This document shows, piece after piece, positions 17,001 through 25,973 of a stretch of 64,000 nucleotides of DNA. The notes below the pieces were generated by a model that was given only the letters and a program-made list of their open reading frames with translations, ran no database searches and was not told where the DNA came from. Both the position numbers and the translations under genes were made by a program. This stretch comes from SIG351 sp045627045 (GTDB taxonomy: Bacteria; Bacillota; Clostridia; HGM11327), in the NCBI GenBank assembly GCA_045627045.1, contig JAZQMY010000041.1:1-64000 (forward strand). Reading direction: 5' to 3'. How positions within the stretch are numbered: the stretch's first letter is position 1; the number at the start of each line of letters is the position of its first letter.

Positions 17001-18188
17001 ATGGCAGATAATAATATAATCGAATTACCAAAGATTATGGTTATAGGTGTCGGCGGCGGCGGCGGCAACGCAGTCAACAGAATGATTGCTTCCGGCATTG
17101 AAGGCGTAGAGTTCGTCACAGTCAACACAGACAAGCAGGCTACATACCGTTCAATGGCAGCCACAAAGCCGATTATCGGCGAAAAGCTCACTCATGGCTA
17201 CGGTGCAGGCGGTAATCCTGAGGTTGGTAAGAAGTCAGCTGAAGAAAGCGAAGACGAGATTGCCGAAATCGTAAAGAATGCCGACATGGTATTCATCACT
17301 GCCGGTATGGGCGGTGGTACAGGTACAGGTGCTGCTCCTGTTGTAGCTGAAATAGCAAAGGACAACGGTGCGCTCGTAGTTGCTATCGTTACAAAGCCGT
17401 TCACAATGGAAGGCAAGAGAAGAGCACAGTATGCAGCAGAAGGTATCAACAACCTCAAGAACGTAGTTGACGCTCTCATCGTAGTTCCGAATGATAAGCT
17501 CGCAGCTCTCGTTGACAAGAACACAACAGTTCTCAACGCATTCGAAATGGCAGATGATATTCTCCGTCAGGCTACAAAGGGTATTTCCGAAATCATCAAC
17601 GGCTACGGCGTTATCAACGTTGACTTTGCAGATGCACGTTCAGTATTCAGCGAAAAGGGCTTTGCTCATATGGGTATCGGTGTCGCTTCCGGCGAAAACG
17701 CTGCTCTTGAAGCTGCAAAGCGTGCTGTTGAGAGCCCTCTCCTCGAAACAAAGATTTCCGGTGCAACAGAGCTTCTCGTTAACATCACAACAAACGAAAA
17801 CTTCACTCTCTGCGACCTTATGGAAGCAACAAACTATATCACAAGTGCTGCAGGCGAAGATGCCAATATGTACTTCGGTCAGGTTATCGATCCTTCTCTT
17901 GATGATACAGTTAAGATTACTGTTATCGCAACAGGTTTTGATGAGGACAAGCCCGCAAAGATAGATTTCACTGCTCCTCAGGCAGCTCCTGTAAGACCTC
18001 AGCCTTCACAGGCAAGACCTCAGCAGGCTCAGCCTAAGTCACAGCAGGTTCACGGAGCATGGGAAACAGTTGATCCCACTGCAGCTCAGAACACTCAGCC
18101 CCAGGCAGCTCCCAAGAGAGCACCTGAAGCAAATCAGTCTTCAGATAACAGCGGAAGAACACTTCCGAGCTTTATGAGAAAGCAGTAA
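17001..18188 (+). CDS. ftsZ: Cell division GTPase FtsZ
   Basis: The 395-residue protein has the nucleotide-binding GVGGGGGNAVNRMI (about 16-29), the tubulin signature GGGTGTGAAPV (about 103-113), and the synergy-loop NVDFADARSVF (about 203-213). A Pro/Gln-rich linker (about 325-380) leads to the conserved C-terminal peptide LPSFMRKQ that binds FtsA/SepF-type partners. It forms the cytokinetic Z-ring. The ribosome binding site is GGAGG, 8 bases upstream. It is monocistronic here, without the ftsA or mur genes often found beside it. Confidence 0.97.
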   Translation: MADNNIIELPKIMVIGVGGGGGNAVNRMIASGIEGVEFVTVNTDKQATYRSMAATKPIIGEKLTHGYGAGGNPEVGKKSAEESEDEIAEIVKNADMVFITAGMGGGTGTGAAPVVAEIAKDNGALVVAIVTKPFTMEGKRRAQYAAEGINNLKNVVDALIVVPNDKLAALVDKNTTVLNAFEMADDILRQATKGISEIINGYGVINVDFADARSVFSEKGFAHMGIGVASGENAALEAAKRAVESPLLETKISGATELLVNITTNENFTLCDLMEATNYITSAAGEDANMYFGQVIDPSLDDTVKITVIATGFDEDKPAKIDFTAPQAAPVRPQPSQARPQQAQPKSQQVHGAWETVDPTAAQNTQPQAAPKRAPEANQSSDNSGRTLPSFMRKQ

Positions 18189-18214
18189 TTTCAAATCAAA
18201 AGACATTTTTGCGT

Positions 18215-18250
18215 AACTCTATGGCAGGATCAATGTTCTGCCATAGAGTT
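18215..18250 (+). terminator. Hairpin after ftsZ
   Basis: A perfect 13-bp stem (AACTCTATGGCAG/CTGCCATAGAGTT) with a 10-base loop lies 26 bases after the ftsZ stop, between convergent genes. The T-run is poor, so it may work partly as an mRNA 3' end stabiliser. Confidence 0.65.
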
Positions 18251-18273
18251 ATTCTGTATTATGACTTTGCTGT

Positions 18274-18483
18274 TCAGTCTCTTACCACAGAGGTCTGCTT
18301 CCAATCCCTGAAGAGCAGTCCGATGCACCATGCGCCTGCGAGTCCGACGAGCGTATAGATTATTCTGCTCACGATCGCACTCTGACCGCCGAACACGGCA
18401 GCCACAAGATCAAACTGGAACACGCCTACAAGCAGCCAGTTGAGAGCGCCTATTATAACGAGAGTAAGACAGGTCTTATCCAT
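18274..18483 (-). CDS. DUF378 small membrane protein
   Basis: The 69-residue protein has the DUF378 core: LTLVIIGALNWLLVGVFQFD, then VAAVFGG, and a second helix IYTLVGLAGAWCI. It is two membrane helices with a short loop; the family function is unknown. AAAGGAG lies 8 bases before the ATG. It is transcribed towards ftsZ as a single gene. Confidence 0.88.
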   Translation of the reverse strand: MDKTCLTLVIIGALNWLLVGVFQFDLVAAVFGGQSAIVSRIIYTLVGLAGAWCIGLLFRDWKQTSVVRD

Positions 18484-18513
18484 TATTATATCTCCTTTTT
18501 TATTTTTGAGGAT

Positions 18514-18551
18514 AAATCAGACTTTTCCTTAAAAACGTCTGATTTTCTTTT
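18514..18551 (+). terminator. Terminator-like hairpin upstream of ymfF
   Basis: A 9-bp stem (AAATCAGAC/GTCTGATTT, 14-base loop) is followed by TCTTTTAT on the plus strand. No plus-strand gene ends just before it except ftsZ 330 bases away, so it may be a backup terminator or belong to a leader RNA. Confidence 0.4.
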
Positions 18552-18654
18552 ATCCCGCTGTTATTATTTGTACTTTGTGCATAAAATATTAAGAGAAAAT
18601 ATAATAGTTGATAAAAAAAGGAAACTATTCCATTTTGACAGGCAAAAAGCAATT

Positions 18655-19914
18655 ATGAAAAAATCAGAACCGATACAGCTTGCCGCTAACGTAAACCTTT
18701 ATGTTATGCCGTGCAGCATTTTCAAAACAACGAGAATCGCATTCTTCATCCCTTCAGAGCTTGACAGTGATTATTCCTATAATGCGCTTATTCCTGCAGT
18801 TCTCAGACGCGGATGCAAATCATACCCCGATCAGAAAAGCATTGAGATCCTCACCCAGGAGCTTTACGGTGCTTCCCTTTCTTCCGGCGTGCGTAAATAT
18901 CAATCAAAGCAGGTTCTCTACTTCACAATAAACTTCGTTGACGGACAGTATCTCAGCTCGGGCGAAGATCTTACAGACAAGGTTCTCGGCTTTATGTATG
19001 AGCTTATGAACGAGCCTGTAACTGAAAACGGTAAATTCAGAACAGAATATGTCCGCCAGGAAGCCTTCAATCAGAAGCAGTATGTTCTTTCGCTCGTAAA
19101 CGATAAGGACGCTTTTGCAAGGCAGAGACTTCTTGAGGAAATGGCTCCGGGCAAGCCCTTCACAAAGTGTGCCTACGGAGACAGCAAGGAGCTTGACAAT
19201 ATAGATGAAAAGCATCTCTTTGAGGTTTACAAGCGGCTCATCAGTGAGAACCCGGTTGATATATTCGTCGTAGGTGACATTGAGCCTGATATTATAAAGG
19301 AAAAGCTTTCTTCACGCTTCCGCTTCAGTGACAGAAAGGCGCTTCTGCCTTTCACACCCGAAATCGTTCGTCCGGAGAGCGTGAAAACCCGTGAAGAAGT
19401 GATGAACGTAAAGCAAGGCAGACTCAACATCGGCTTCAGATCCGACATTGCCGTTTCAGACAAGGAATTCTTTGATCTCGTGATGTTCAATGCAGTTCTC
19501 GGAGGCAATGTAAACTCAAAGCTCTTCACCAACGTACGTGAAAAGGCAAGCCTCTGCTACAACATCTGGTCTTCCTACGACAGATTCACCAATATCCTTA
19601 CCATTGCCACAGGCATCGACTGCAAGAACCGTGACAAGGCATATGATATTATTATGGAACAGATAAAAGCGATTGCCGACAGTGATATATCCGATTTTGA
19701 ATTTGAAGCTTCAATGAAGGATGTGATCACCCGTACAAGAACGGTATCGGATTCCGCTCTTTCAATGATATTCTACCGCTATGCCGATATCATGGCAGGA
19801 GTAGACTATCCTCCCGATGAATATATCAGTAAGGTGTCATCGGTCAGAAAGGAAGCGCTTCCCGCGATCGCATCAAGAATATACGAGGATACTGTATATT
19901 TCCTCAAAGGTTGA
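18655..19914 (+). CDS. ymfF: YmfF-type inactive M16 peptidase homologue (EF-P modification-associated)
   Basis: The 420-residue protein has the M16 fold but lacks the HxxEH zinc motif: the matching region reads LIPAVLRRGCKSYP, followed by LTQELYGASLSSG. This is the pattern of B. subtilis YmfF, one of the proteins needed for 5-aminopentanol modification of elongation factor P. It is followed directly by its catalytic partner YmfH, as in B. subtilis. The chosen ATG begins the conserved part; the longer frame to 18568 reads into AT-rich leader. The ribosome binding site is weak. It starts a seven-gene directon that ends at 29328. Confidence 0.82.
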   Translation: MKKSEPIQLAANVNLYVMPCSIFKTTRIAFFIPSELDSDYSYNALIPAVLRRGCKSYPDQKSIEILTQELYGASLSSGVRKYQSKQVLYFTINFVDGQYLSSGEDLTDKVLGFMYELMNEPVTENGKFRTEYVRQEAFNQKQYVLSLVNDKDAFARQRLLEEMAPGKPFTKCAYGDSKELDNIDEKHLFEVYKRLISENPVDIFVVGDIEPDIIKEKLSSRFRFSDRKALLPFTPEIVRPESVKTREEVMNVKQGRLNIGFRSDIAVSDKEFFDLVMFNAVLGGNVNSKLFTNVREKASLCYNIWSSYDRFTNILTIATGIDCKNRDKAYDIIMEQIKAIADSDISDFEFEASMKDVITRTRTVSDSALSMIFYRYADIMAGVDYPPDEYISKVSSVRKEALPAIASRIYEDTVYFLKG

Positions 19915-19956
19915 TTTTCTGCCGCCTGACAGATTTTTCAGGTAACAATAAAAAGC

Positions 19957-21276
19957 ATGAAACCCGAATTCAATATAAAAAAGAATGCCCTTACCAAAGA
20001 AACACTGTACGAAGCTTATCTCCCCACAGGACAGAAGCTTATCGTCATTCCGAAAAAGGGCTTTACAAAGCAGTTCGCAATGTATGCGGCTGATTATGGT
20101 TCAAACAATATAGAATTCTGTCCCGTAGGCGAGGATAAGCCTGTAAAGGTGCCTCTGGGCATCGCTCACTTTCTTGAGCACAAGATGTTCGATAACGAAA
20201 ACGGTCAGAATGTTTTTGAGCTCTTTGCAAAATACGGGGCCCAGCCAAACGCTTTCACATCATACGATATGACTGCTTATTACTTCGACTGTACCGAAGC
20301 ATTCTATGACAATCTTCATATTCTCATCGACTACGTAAACAATCCGTATTTTACTGCCGAGAGCGTGGAAAAGGAAAAAGGCATCATTTCACAGGAAATC
20401 ACGATGTACGATGATGATCCCGATTGGGCGCTCATTTCCGCATTCCTCAAGGCTATTTATCATTTCAACCCTGTAAGGAACGATATTGCGGGAGATGTCG
20501 AAAGCATCACATCCATCACGAACGATCTGCTCTATCTCTGCTACAATAACTTCTACAATCCGGGTAATATGGTGCTTGCCGTCGGCGGTGACGTTGACCC
20601 GTACACAGTTTACGAAAAAGCAAGTGAATTCTGCAGTGAAGACAAGCGTTCTCTCAGAACGGGAAAGGTCAAAAAGATCTCCCCTGCCGAGCCTGAAAGC
20701 ATCGTAACTCACTTTTCCGAGAGCAGGATGGACATTTCCCGTCCGAAAATGATATTCGGCTGGAAGGACAAGGCTCCCGGAATCAAAGGAAAAGCGCTCC
20801 TCAGAAAAAGACTTTCTCTTCAGATTGCGCTTGAGCTCTTCTCCGGCAGAAGCTCAAAACTGTACAACAAGCTCTATGATGATCAGATAATTGATGATTC
20901 ATTTGACTTCAGTTGTGAAGCAACATCTGATTATGCTTACGCATATTTTGCTGCAGAAACGGACGAATATGAAAAATTGACCGAGGAATTGAAAAAGGAA
21001 ATCGCTCTGACAAAGGCCTCGGGCTTTGACATGCGTGAATTTGAGCGTGTAAAAAAGTGCTATATCGGCTCACTCGTCACGTCATTTGACAGAGTTGCCG
21101 GAATAGTTCATTCACTTGTACGTCAGCATTTTGCCGGAATAGATATTTTCGATTATTACGAAGTCCTCGACAGTATTTCACTTGAGGACATCACGGAGGA
21201 ATTCTCACGTTCATTTGATGAAGAGCATACGGCTTTGTGCGTTATCAGACCTTCATCGGAAAATGAGCAAAAATAA
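19957..21276 (+). CDS. ymfH: YmfH-type M16 zinc peptidase (EF-P modification-associated)
   Basis: The 439-residue protein has the intact inverted zinc motif GIAHFLEHKMF (HxxEH, about residues 70-74) and the third ligand Glu region VEKEKGIISQEI about 70 residues later. It pairs with the inactive YmfF, giving the heteromeric pattern typical of M16B peptidases. In B. subtilis the pair is linked to maturation of EF-P. EF-P itself and the other modification enzymes are not in the window. Confidence 0.85.
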   Translation: MKPEFNIKKNALTKETLYEAYLPTGQKLIVIPKKGFTKQFAMYAADYGSNNIEFCPVGEDKPVKVPLGIAHFLEHKMFDNENGQNVFELFAKYGAQPNAFTSYDMTAYYFDCTEAFYDNLHILIDYVNNPYFTAESVEKEKGIISQEITMYDDDPDWALISAFLKAIYHFNPVRNDIAGDVESITSITNDLLYLCYNNFYNPGNMVLAVGGDVDPYTVYEKASEFCSEDKRSLRTGKVKKISPAEPESIVTHFSESRMDISRPKMIFGWKDKAPGIKGKALLRKRLSLQIALELFSGRSSKLYNKLYDDQIIDDSFDFSCEATSDYAYAYFAAETDEYEKLTEELKKEIALTKASGFDMREFERVKKCYIGSLVTSFDRVAGIVHSLVRQHFAGIDIFDYYEVLDSISLEDITEEFSRSFDEEHTALCVIRPSSENEQK

Positions 21277-21293
21277 TTACAAGAGGTAAAAAC

Positions 21294-22175
21294 ATGGCTT
21301 TAATTCAGGATCTTGTCCTCTCTATCAACAGAGTTGCATTCAATATTTTCGGCAAGGATATCTACTGGTATTCAATAATTCTCGTATCCGCAATAATCAC
21401 GGCATACATCATGGCGACCGTAAGAGGCAAGAAAAGAGGTTACCCGGATGATACGTTCATTGATTTGTGCATAATAATCCTTGTAGCAGGAATCATCGGT
21501 GCAAGAATACTCTATGTGCTCTCAAACTGGAGCAATTTCAGATATAATCTCGTTTCTGTTTTCTATATCTGGGAAGGCGGACTTGCAATTCTCGGAGGAT
21601 TCATCACGGCTCTTCCGTGCTATGTGATTTACTGTGTAAAAAAGAAAATCAATCTCTGGGACCTTCTTGACCTGATCGTTCCCTGCTTTGCTCTTGCACA
21701 GTGCATAGGCAGATGGGGCAATTATGTAAATCAGGAGCTTTACGGACCGGTAGTAAACGATGCAAGATTCCAGTGTCTCCCCTTTGCAACATTCATTGAT
21801 GCAACAGGTTCATGGCACATGGCAACATTCCTCTACGAATCCGTCTGGAGTCTTATGACATTCATCGTTCTTTCAGTCATCTGGCACAGGAAGAAGTACA
21901 AGACAGGAGATGTATTTCTCCTCTACATAGTGCTTTACTCAATAATCAGAATTATTCTCGATGCAATCAAGCTTGACGGAACACTCCAGAATCAGCTCAT
22001 CTGTGTCGTAATGATAATAATAGCAGCAATTATATTCTTCATCAAAAGGAAAGCCGCAAAGGACCCTGCTTTTGAAGAGAAGTTAGGAAAATCAATCAAG
22101 CCTTGCCTCCGCAGCACGTTTGTTCCTCCGGTAAAAGAAGCTTCCGAAGAAAAAAATTCAGGCAGTGAAGAATAA
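21294..22175 (+). CDS. lgt: Prolipoprotein diacylglyceryl transferase Lgt
   Basis: The 293-residue protein has about seven membrane helices and the Lgt signature GRWGNYVNQELYG (about 139-151), which includes the catalytic Arg and Asn. It transfers diacylglycerol from phosphatidylglycerol to the lipobox Cys of prelipoproteins. The upstream motif is WEGGLAILGG, with Leu at a position where many homologues have His or Tyr. The C-terminal 25 residues are a charged tail. It starts 17 bases after ymfH. Confidence 0.92.
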   Translation: MALIQDLVLSINRVAFNIFGKDIYWYSIILVSAIITAYIMATVRGKKRGYPDDTFIDLCIIILVAGIIGARILYVLSNWSNFRYNLVSVFYIWEGGLAILGGFITALPCYVIYCVKKKINLWDLLDLIVPCFALAQCIGRWGNYVNQELYGPVVNDARFQCLPFATFIDATGSWHMATFLYESVWSLMTFIVLSVIWHRKKYKTGDVFLLYIVLYSIIRIILDAIKLDGTLQNQLICVVMIIIAAIIFFIKRKAAKDPAFEEKLGKSIKPCLRSTFVPPVKEASEEKNSGSEE

Positions 22176-22208
22176 AAAATCTTCTATTCAATCGCAAAGG
22201 AGAAAATT

Positions 22209-24479
22209 ATGTTTTTATTTCAGAATAATAAAGCAAACTGTCAGGTCATTTTCGGTGCAAACGTGACCGAAGCAGAAAAGCACGCCGCAGAAGAGCTTTC
22301 AAGATATCTCTCGGAAATAAGCGGCTCCGCAGTCACGACTGCCTCGGAGAATGAAGCACAGTGTCAGGAGCACAGGCTCATTGTCGGTACACCTGAATCC
22401 TGCCGCCTGATAAAAGAAAAGGCTCCCGAACTTTGGCAGGACAATATTCCCGAAAAGGACGCTTTTGTCATCAGAACGGTCGGTGAAGATATTATTTTCT
22501 CCGGCTGCAGAAACAGAGCTACTATTTATTCCGTATATCATTTCCTTGAAACATACCTGAACGCAGGCTTCTTCTGGGACGGAGATGCCATCCATCACAT
22601 TGACACAGGAGACGTTCCAGAAATCGATCTTTACGAAGAATCCGCTTTCCTTTACCGTTTCTCACGTTCAGGTTCAGACTGCAATGCAGGATACACATTC
22701 ACTCATTGGTGGAATTTTGATCAGTGGAAAAACGAGATTGACTTCCTCATGAAGAATAAAGTCAATATGGCTCGTATCGGTCTCGGATTTGATGCCGTTC
22801 AGAAGCGTGCATACAGAAAGATGGGAATCAACGCTCCCGATACACAGATCGATCTTGACCGCATCGAAGCCGCAAAAAAGGTTTATGACTACTGCAACAT
22901 GGTAGGCATCGATATGGTCAATTACCTGCCGACAGTATCGGTTTCCGATGCATTTTATGATGCTCATCCCGAGGGCGACTACTACGGAAGCAAATGGGTA
23001 ACAGGCGATGAATTTGCACAGAATGCGGATATTCCTCAGCCAAAGCCGAGAACGCTCTTCCCTGACTCACCTGTTTACAAGGAGCTTATCCATGCTTTTC
23101 TCAACGCATGGAAGGAAACATACGGTTTTATTGACAAATACTTTATAATTCAGACACCTTGCGAAAGCAAAATCACGGCTGATCTTGAGACAGTTCTTCT
23201 GAGCTCACTTGCAGCTCCGTCAAAGGCAGTCCGTGAAATCGTAAGCGATGCAAAGATAGTTATCGACGGATGGAATTTCCGTTTTATGTATAACGATATC
23301 TGGAAGAACGGCGTATTCAAGCGTCTTCTTACCTCTGCCGCAGAAAATGAGGTCATCGTTCTTGACCTCTGGCCGTCATGGCCCGGAAGCACTCCTCTCT
23401 ATCAGATGGAGGACTTCAAGGACGTCAATGTCCGTCCGTTCATAGTAGCTTTCCTCAATGAATTCGGCGGGGACAACCGTATGCAGGGTTGCTTTGATGC
23501 ACTCATCACTGAAGCAAAGCGTATGCTGACGGATGCTTCTGCATCAAATGCTTCCGGTCTCGGAAATACTGCCGAGGTCATGTACTTCAACGTAAACTAC
23601 TACTATCTCCTTTACAGAGCGGCATGGAATCCTATGAATATCCAAAAAGACGATTTCATTAAATATGCCGTAAAGCACAGATACGGTGATGACCTTTTCG
23701 ATGCAACCGTTCCCGCGTTCCGTCTCCTCGTAAATGCCGTTTACACAGGCTGGCATACATCATGGGGCACCGGCTGGCAGTCAAAGCTCTTCATGCGCCA
23801 CGCAGAAAAGCACAATCCCGAGAACAAGCCGCTCATCATTGCGAACCTCGAAGCTTATCTTGACAATGCGCTTCCTGTTCCTGCAGGCGGCAGATACAAT
23901 AAGTTCCTCATCTCTGATATTTACGAAGGCTTGAGACAGTATCTCGCAGAAAAATTCAATAACAATCACGTTATATTATATAAAGCCGTTTACGATAAGA
24001 ACAAAGCGCTTTTCTACCGTGCCGCCGGAAATATGCTCTTCATCACCGACGAAGTCCTGAAGCTCGTTTCCGTCAACAAGCGCTGGTACATTGAGAGCGA
24101 GGTCAAAAAGCTTGCAGGTCATCTGTGCAATGTCGGCTACGGCTCATCCGCCGAGGCAGTCAGAGATTATATCCGTGACGTCGGAACAACATTCGGCAAA
24201 ACGGAGCCCAGACTCCTCGACTATTCACGCAAGGATTACTTTGAGCTTGACAAGTACTATTACAAGCCGAGAACGGAAGCATATATTGACTTCGTTACGA
24301 AGAACTTCAACAACATCGTTCCCGACAGCGATATAGATTGCACCGAGCTTGAAAACACATATCAGGCAATCGTTGACAACTGGATAAAGAACGGTTATCC
24401 GATCGGTGAAGACGAAAAAGAGACAGCCCCCATCTGGGAGACCCTCGAAGAAATTTACAGAGAAGTAAGAAATATATAA
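22209..24479 (+). CDS. GH89-like glycosidase (alpha-N-acetylglucosaminidase family), paralogue 2
   Basis: The 756-residue protein matches the 6072-8411 gene from end to end: YRFSRSGSDCNAGYTFTHWW, FLMKNKVNMARI, TPCESKITADLETV with the likely acid/base Glu, FLNEFGGDNRMQGCFDALI, and GNTAEVMYFNVNYYYLL with the likely nucleophile Glu. There is no signal peptide. The N-terminal domain (AEKHAAEELSRYLSEIS) is shorter than in paralogue 1. GGAG lies 6 bases before the start. Here it sits within a housekeeping directon between lgt and pncB, so the two copies are under different control. Family assignment is good; substrate is not known. Confidence 0.7.
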   Translation: MFLFQNNKANCQVIFGANVTEAEKHAAEELSRYLSEISGSAVTTASENEAQCQEHRLIVGTPESCRLIKEKAPELWQDNIPEKDAFVIRTVGEDIIFSGCRNRATIYSVYHFLETYLNAGFFWDGDAIHHIDTGDVPEIDLYEESAFLYRFSRSGSDCNAGYTFTHWWNFDQWKNEIDFLMKNKVNMARIGLGFDAVQKRAYRKMGINAPDTQIDLDRIEAAKKVYDYCNMVGIDMVNYLPTVSVSDAFYDAHPEGDYYGSKWVTGDEFAQNADIPQPKPRTLFPDSPVYKELIHAFLNAWKETYGFIDKYFIIQTPCESKITADLETVLLSSLAAPSKAVREIVSDAKIVIDGWNFRFMYNDIWKNGVFKRLLTSAAENEVIVLDLWPSWPGSTPLYQMEDFKDVNVRPFIVAFLNEFGGDNRMQGCFDALITEAKRMLTDASASNASGLGNTAEVMYFNVNYYYLLYRAAWNPMNIQKDDFIKYAVKHRYGDDLFDATVPAFRLLVNAVYTGWHTSWGTGWQSKLFMRHAEKHNPENKPLIIANLEAYLDNALPVPAGGRYNKFLISDIYEGLRQYLAEKFNNNHVILYKAVYDKNKALFYRAAGNMLFITDEVLKLVSVNKRWYIESEVKKLAGHLCNVGYGSSAEAVRDYIRDVGTTFGKTEPRLLDYSRKDYFELDKYYYKPRTEAYIDFVTKNFNNIVPDSDIDCTELENTYQAIVDNWIKNGYPIGEDEKETAPIWETLEEIYREVRNI

Positions 24480-24508
24480 TTTTCATAATCAATTAAGGAG
24501 AACATCAG

Positions 24509-25954
24509 ATGAGAAACCTTACTATGATGACAGACCTGTATCAGCTTACAATGATGTACGGCTACTACAGAGAAAACAAGATGAATCAGACAGTAGTATT
24601 CGATCTTTTCTTCAGAAAGCCGGCAGGCATGGAAAGCTCTTATGCTGTTGCCGCAGGACTTGAGCAGGTCGTTGATTACATTGACAACCTCCATTTTGGT
24701 CCCGAAGATATCGACTATCTCAGAAGCCTCAACCTCTTTGATGAGGGCTTCTTTGATCTGCTCAAGGATTTTAAATTCACGGGCGATATTTATGCTATCC
24801 CGGAAGGAACTCCCGTATTCCCCAAAGAGCCGATTTTACGTGTTAAAGCGCCGATATTCCAGGCACAGCTCATTGAAACGGCTATGCTCAATATAATCAA
24901 CCACCAGACTCTTATCGCCACAAAGGCATCCCGTGTCGTTCATGCAGCAGCAGGCGGAAGCGTTATGGAATTCGGTCTGAGACGTGCGCAGGGACCTGAT
25001 GCAGGTATTTACGGCGCAAGAGCCGCAATCATCGGCGGATGCACATCAACTTCAAACGTGCTCACGGCACAGATGTTCGGCACAGCCGCAAGCGGCACTC
25101 ATGCACACAGCTGGGTAATGAGCTTTGATTCAGAACTTGAAGCATTCCGTGCTTATGCAAAGTGCTTCCCGGATAACTGCCTCCTCCTCGTGGATACATA
25201 CGACACTCTCAAGTCAGGTATCCCGAACGCCATCACGGTATTCAACGAGCTTCGTGCTACGGGAAAAGAGCCTATCGGTATCAGACTCGACTCCGGAGAC
25301 CTTGCTTACCTCAGCAAGGAAGCAAGAAAAATGCTTGACGATGCAGGCTTCCCGAATGCAAAAATTGTTGCATCAAACGATCTCGACGAGGATACCATCT
25401 GGCATCTCAAGGCACAGGGCGCAAAGATCGATACATGGGGCGTAGGCACCGCTCTCATCACAAGCAAGAACTGCCCTGCTCTCGGCGGCGTTTACAAGCT
25501 TTCTGCCGAAGAAAAGGACGGCGTGCTCGTTCCGAAAATAAAGATTTCGGAGAACCCCGAAAAGATGACAAACCCGGGCTACAAGAAAGTCATCCGTCTC
25601 TTCTCAAAATCAACAGGCAAAGCCATTGCCGACCTCATCGCTCTCGATGACGAGGTGATCGACGAAACACAGCCTCTTGAGATTTTCCACCCGCTCGAAA
25701 CATGGAAGAGAATGACTGTAAAGGATTTCTTCACAAAAGAGCTTCTTGAGCCTGTATTCATAGACGGCAAAAAGGTTTACCGCGACCGCACAGTCAAGGA
25801 AATCAGTCAGTATGCCGCTGAAGAAATCGACAAGTTCTGGGACGAATACAGAAGAATTATCAAGCCGAGCGAATATAAGGTCGACCTTACGCAGAAGCTT
25901 TATGACTTAAAAACACAAATACTCAAGGATTTCAACAATCAGCTGAATAAATGA
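24509..25954 (+). CDS. pncB: Nicotinate phosphoribosyltransferase
   Basis: The 481-residue enzyme starts NLTMMTDLYQLTMMYGYY, typical of the family, and contains EFGLRRAQGPDAG (about 153-165) with the active-site Arg residues, GTHAHSWVMSF with the phosphorylated-type His (about 194-204), GIRLDSGDLAYLS and VASNDLDE. It converts nicotinate and PRPP to nicotinate mononucleotide with ATP, the entry step of NAD salvage. It is 29 bases after the GH89-like gene. Confidence 0.93.
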   Translation: MRNLTMMTDLYQLTMMYGYYRENKMNQTVVFDLFFRKPAGMESSYAVAAGLEQVVDYIDNLHFGPEDIDYLRSLNLFDEGFFDLLKDFKFTGDIYAIPEGTPVFPKEPILRVKAPIFQAQLIETAMLNIINHQTLIATKASRVVHAAAGGSVMEFGLRRAQGPDAGIYGARAAIIGGCTSTSNVLTAQMFGTAASGTHAHSWVMSFDSELEAFRAYAKCFPDNCLLLVDTYDTLKSGIPNAITVFNELRATGKEPIGIRLDSGDLAYLSKEARKMLDDAGFPNAKIVASNDLDEDTIWHLKAQGAKIDTWGVGTALITSKNCPALGGVYKLSAEEKDGVLVPKIKISENPEKMTNPGYKKVIRLFSKSTGKAIADLIALDDEVIDETQPLEIFHPLETWKRMTVKDFFTKELLEPVFIDGKKVYRDRTVKEISQYAAEEIDKFWDEYRRIIKPSEYKVDLTQKLYDLKTQILKDFNNQLNK

Positions 25955-25973
25955 TCACGAAAGGCAAAATCAA

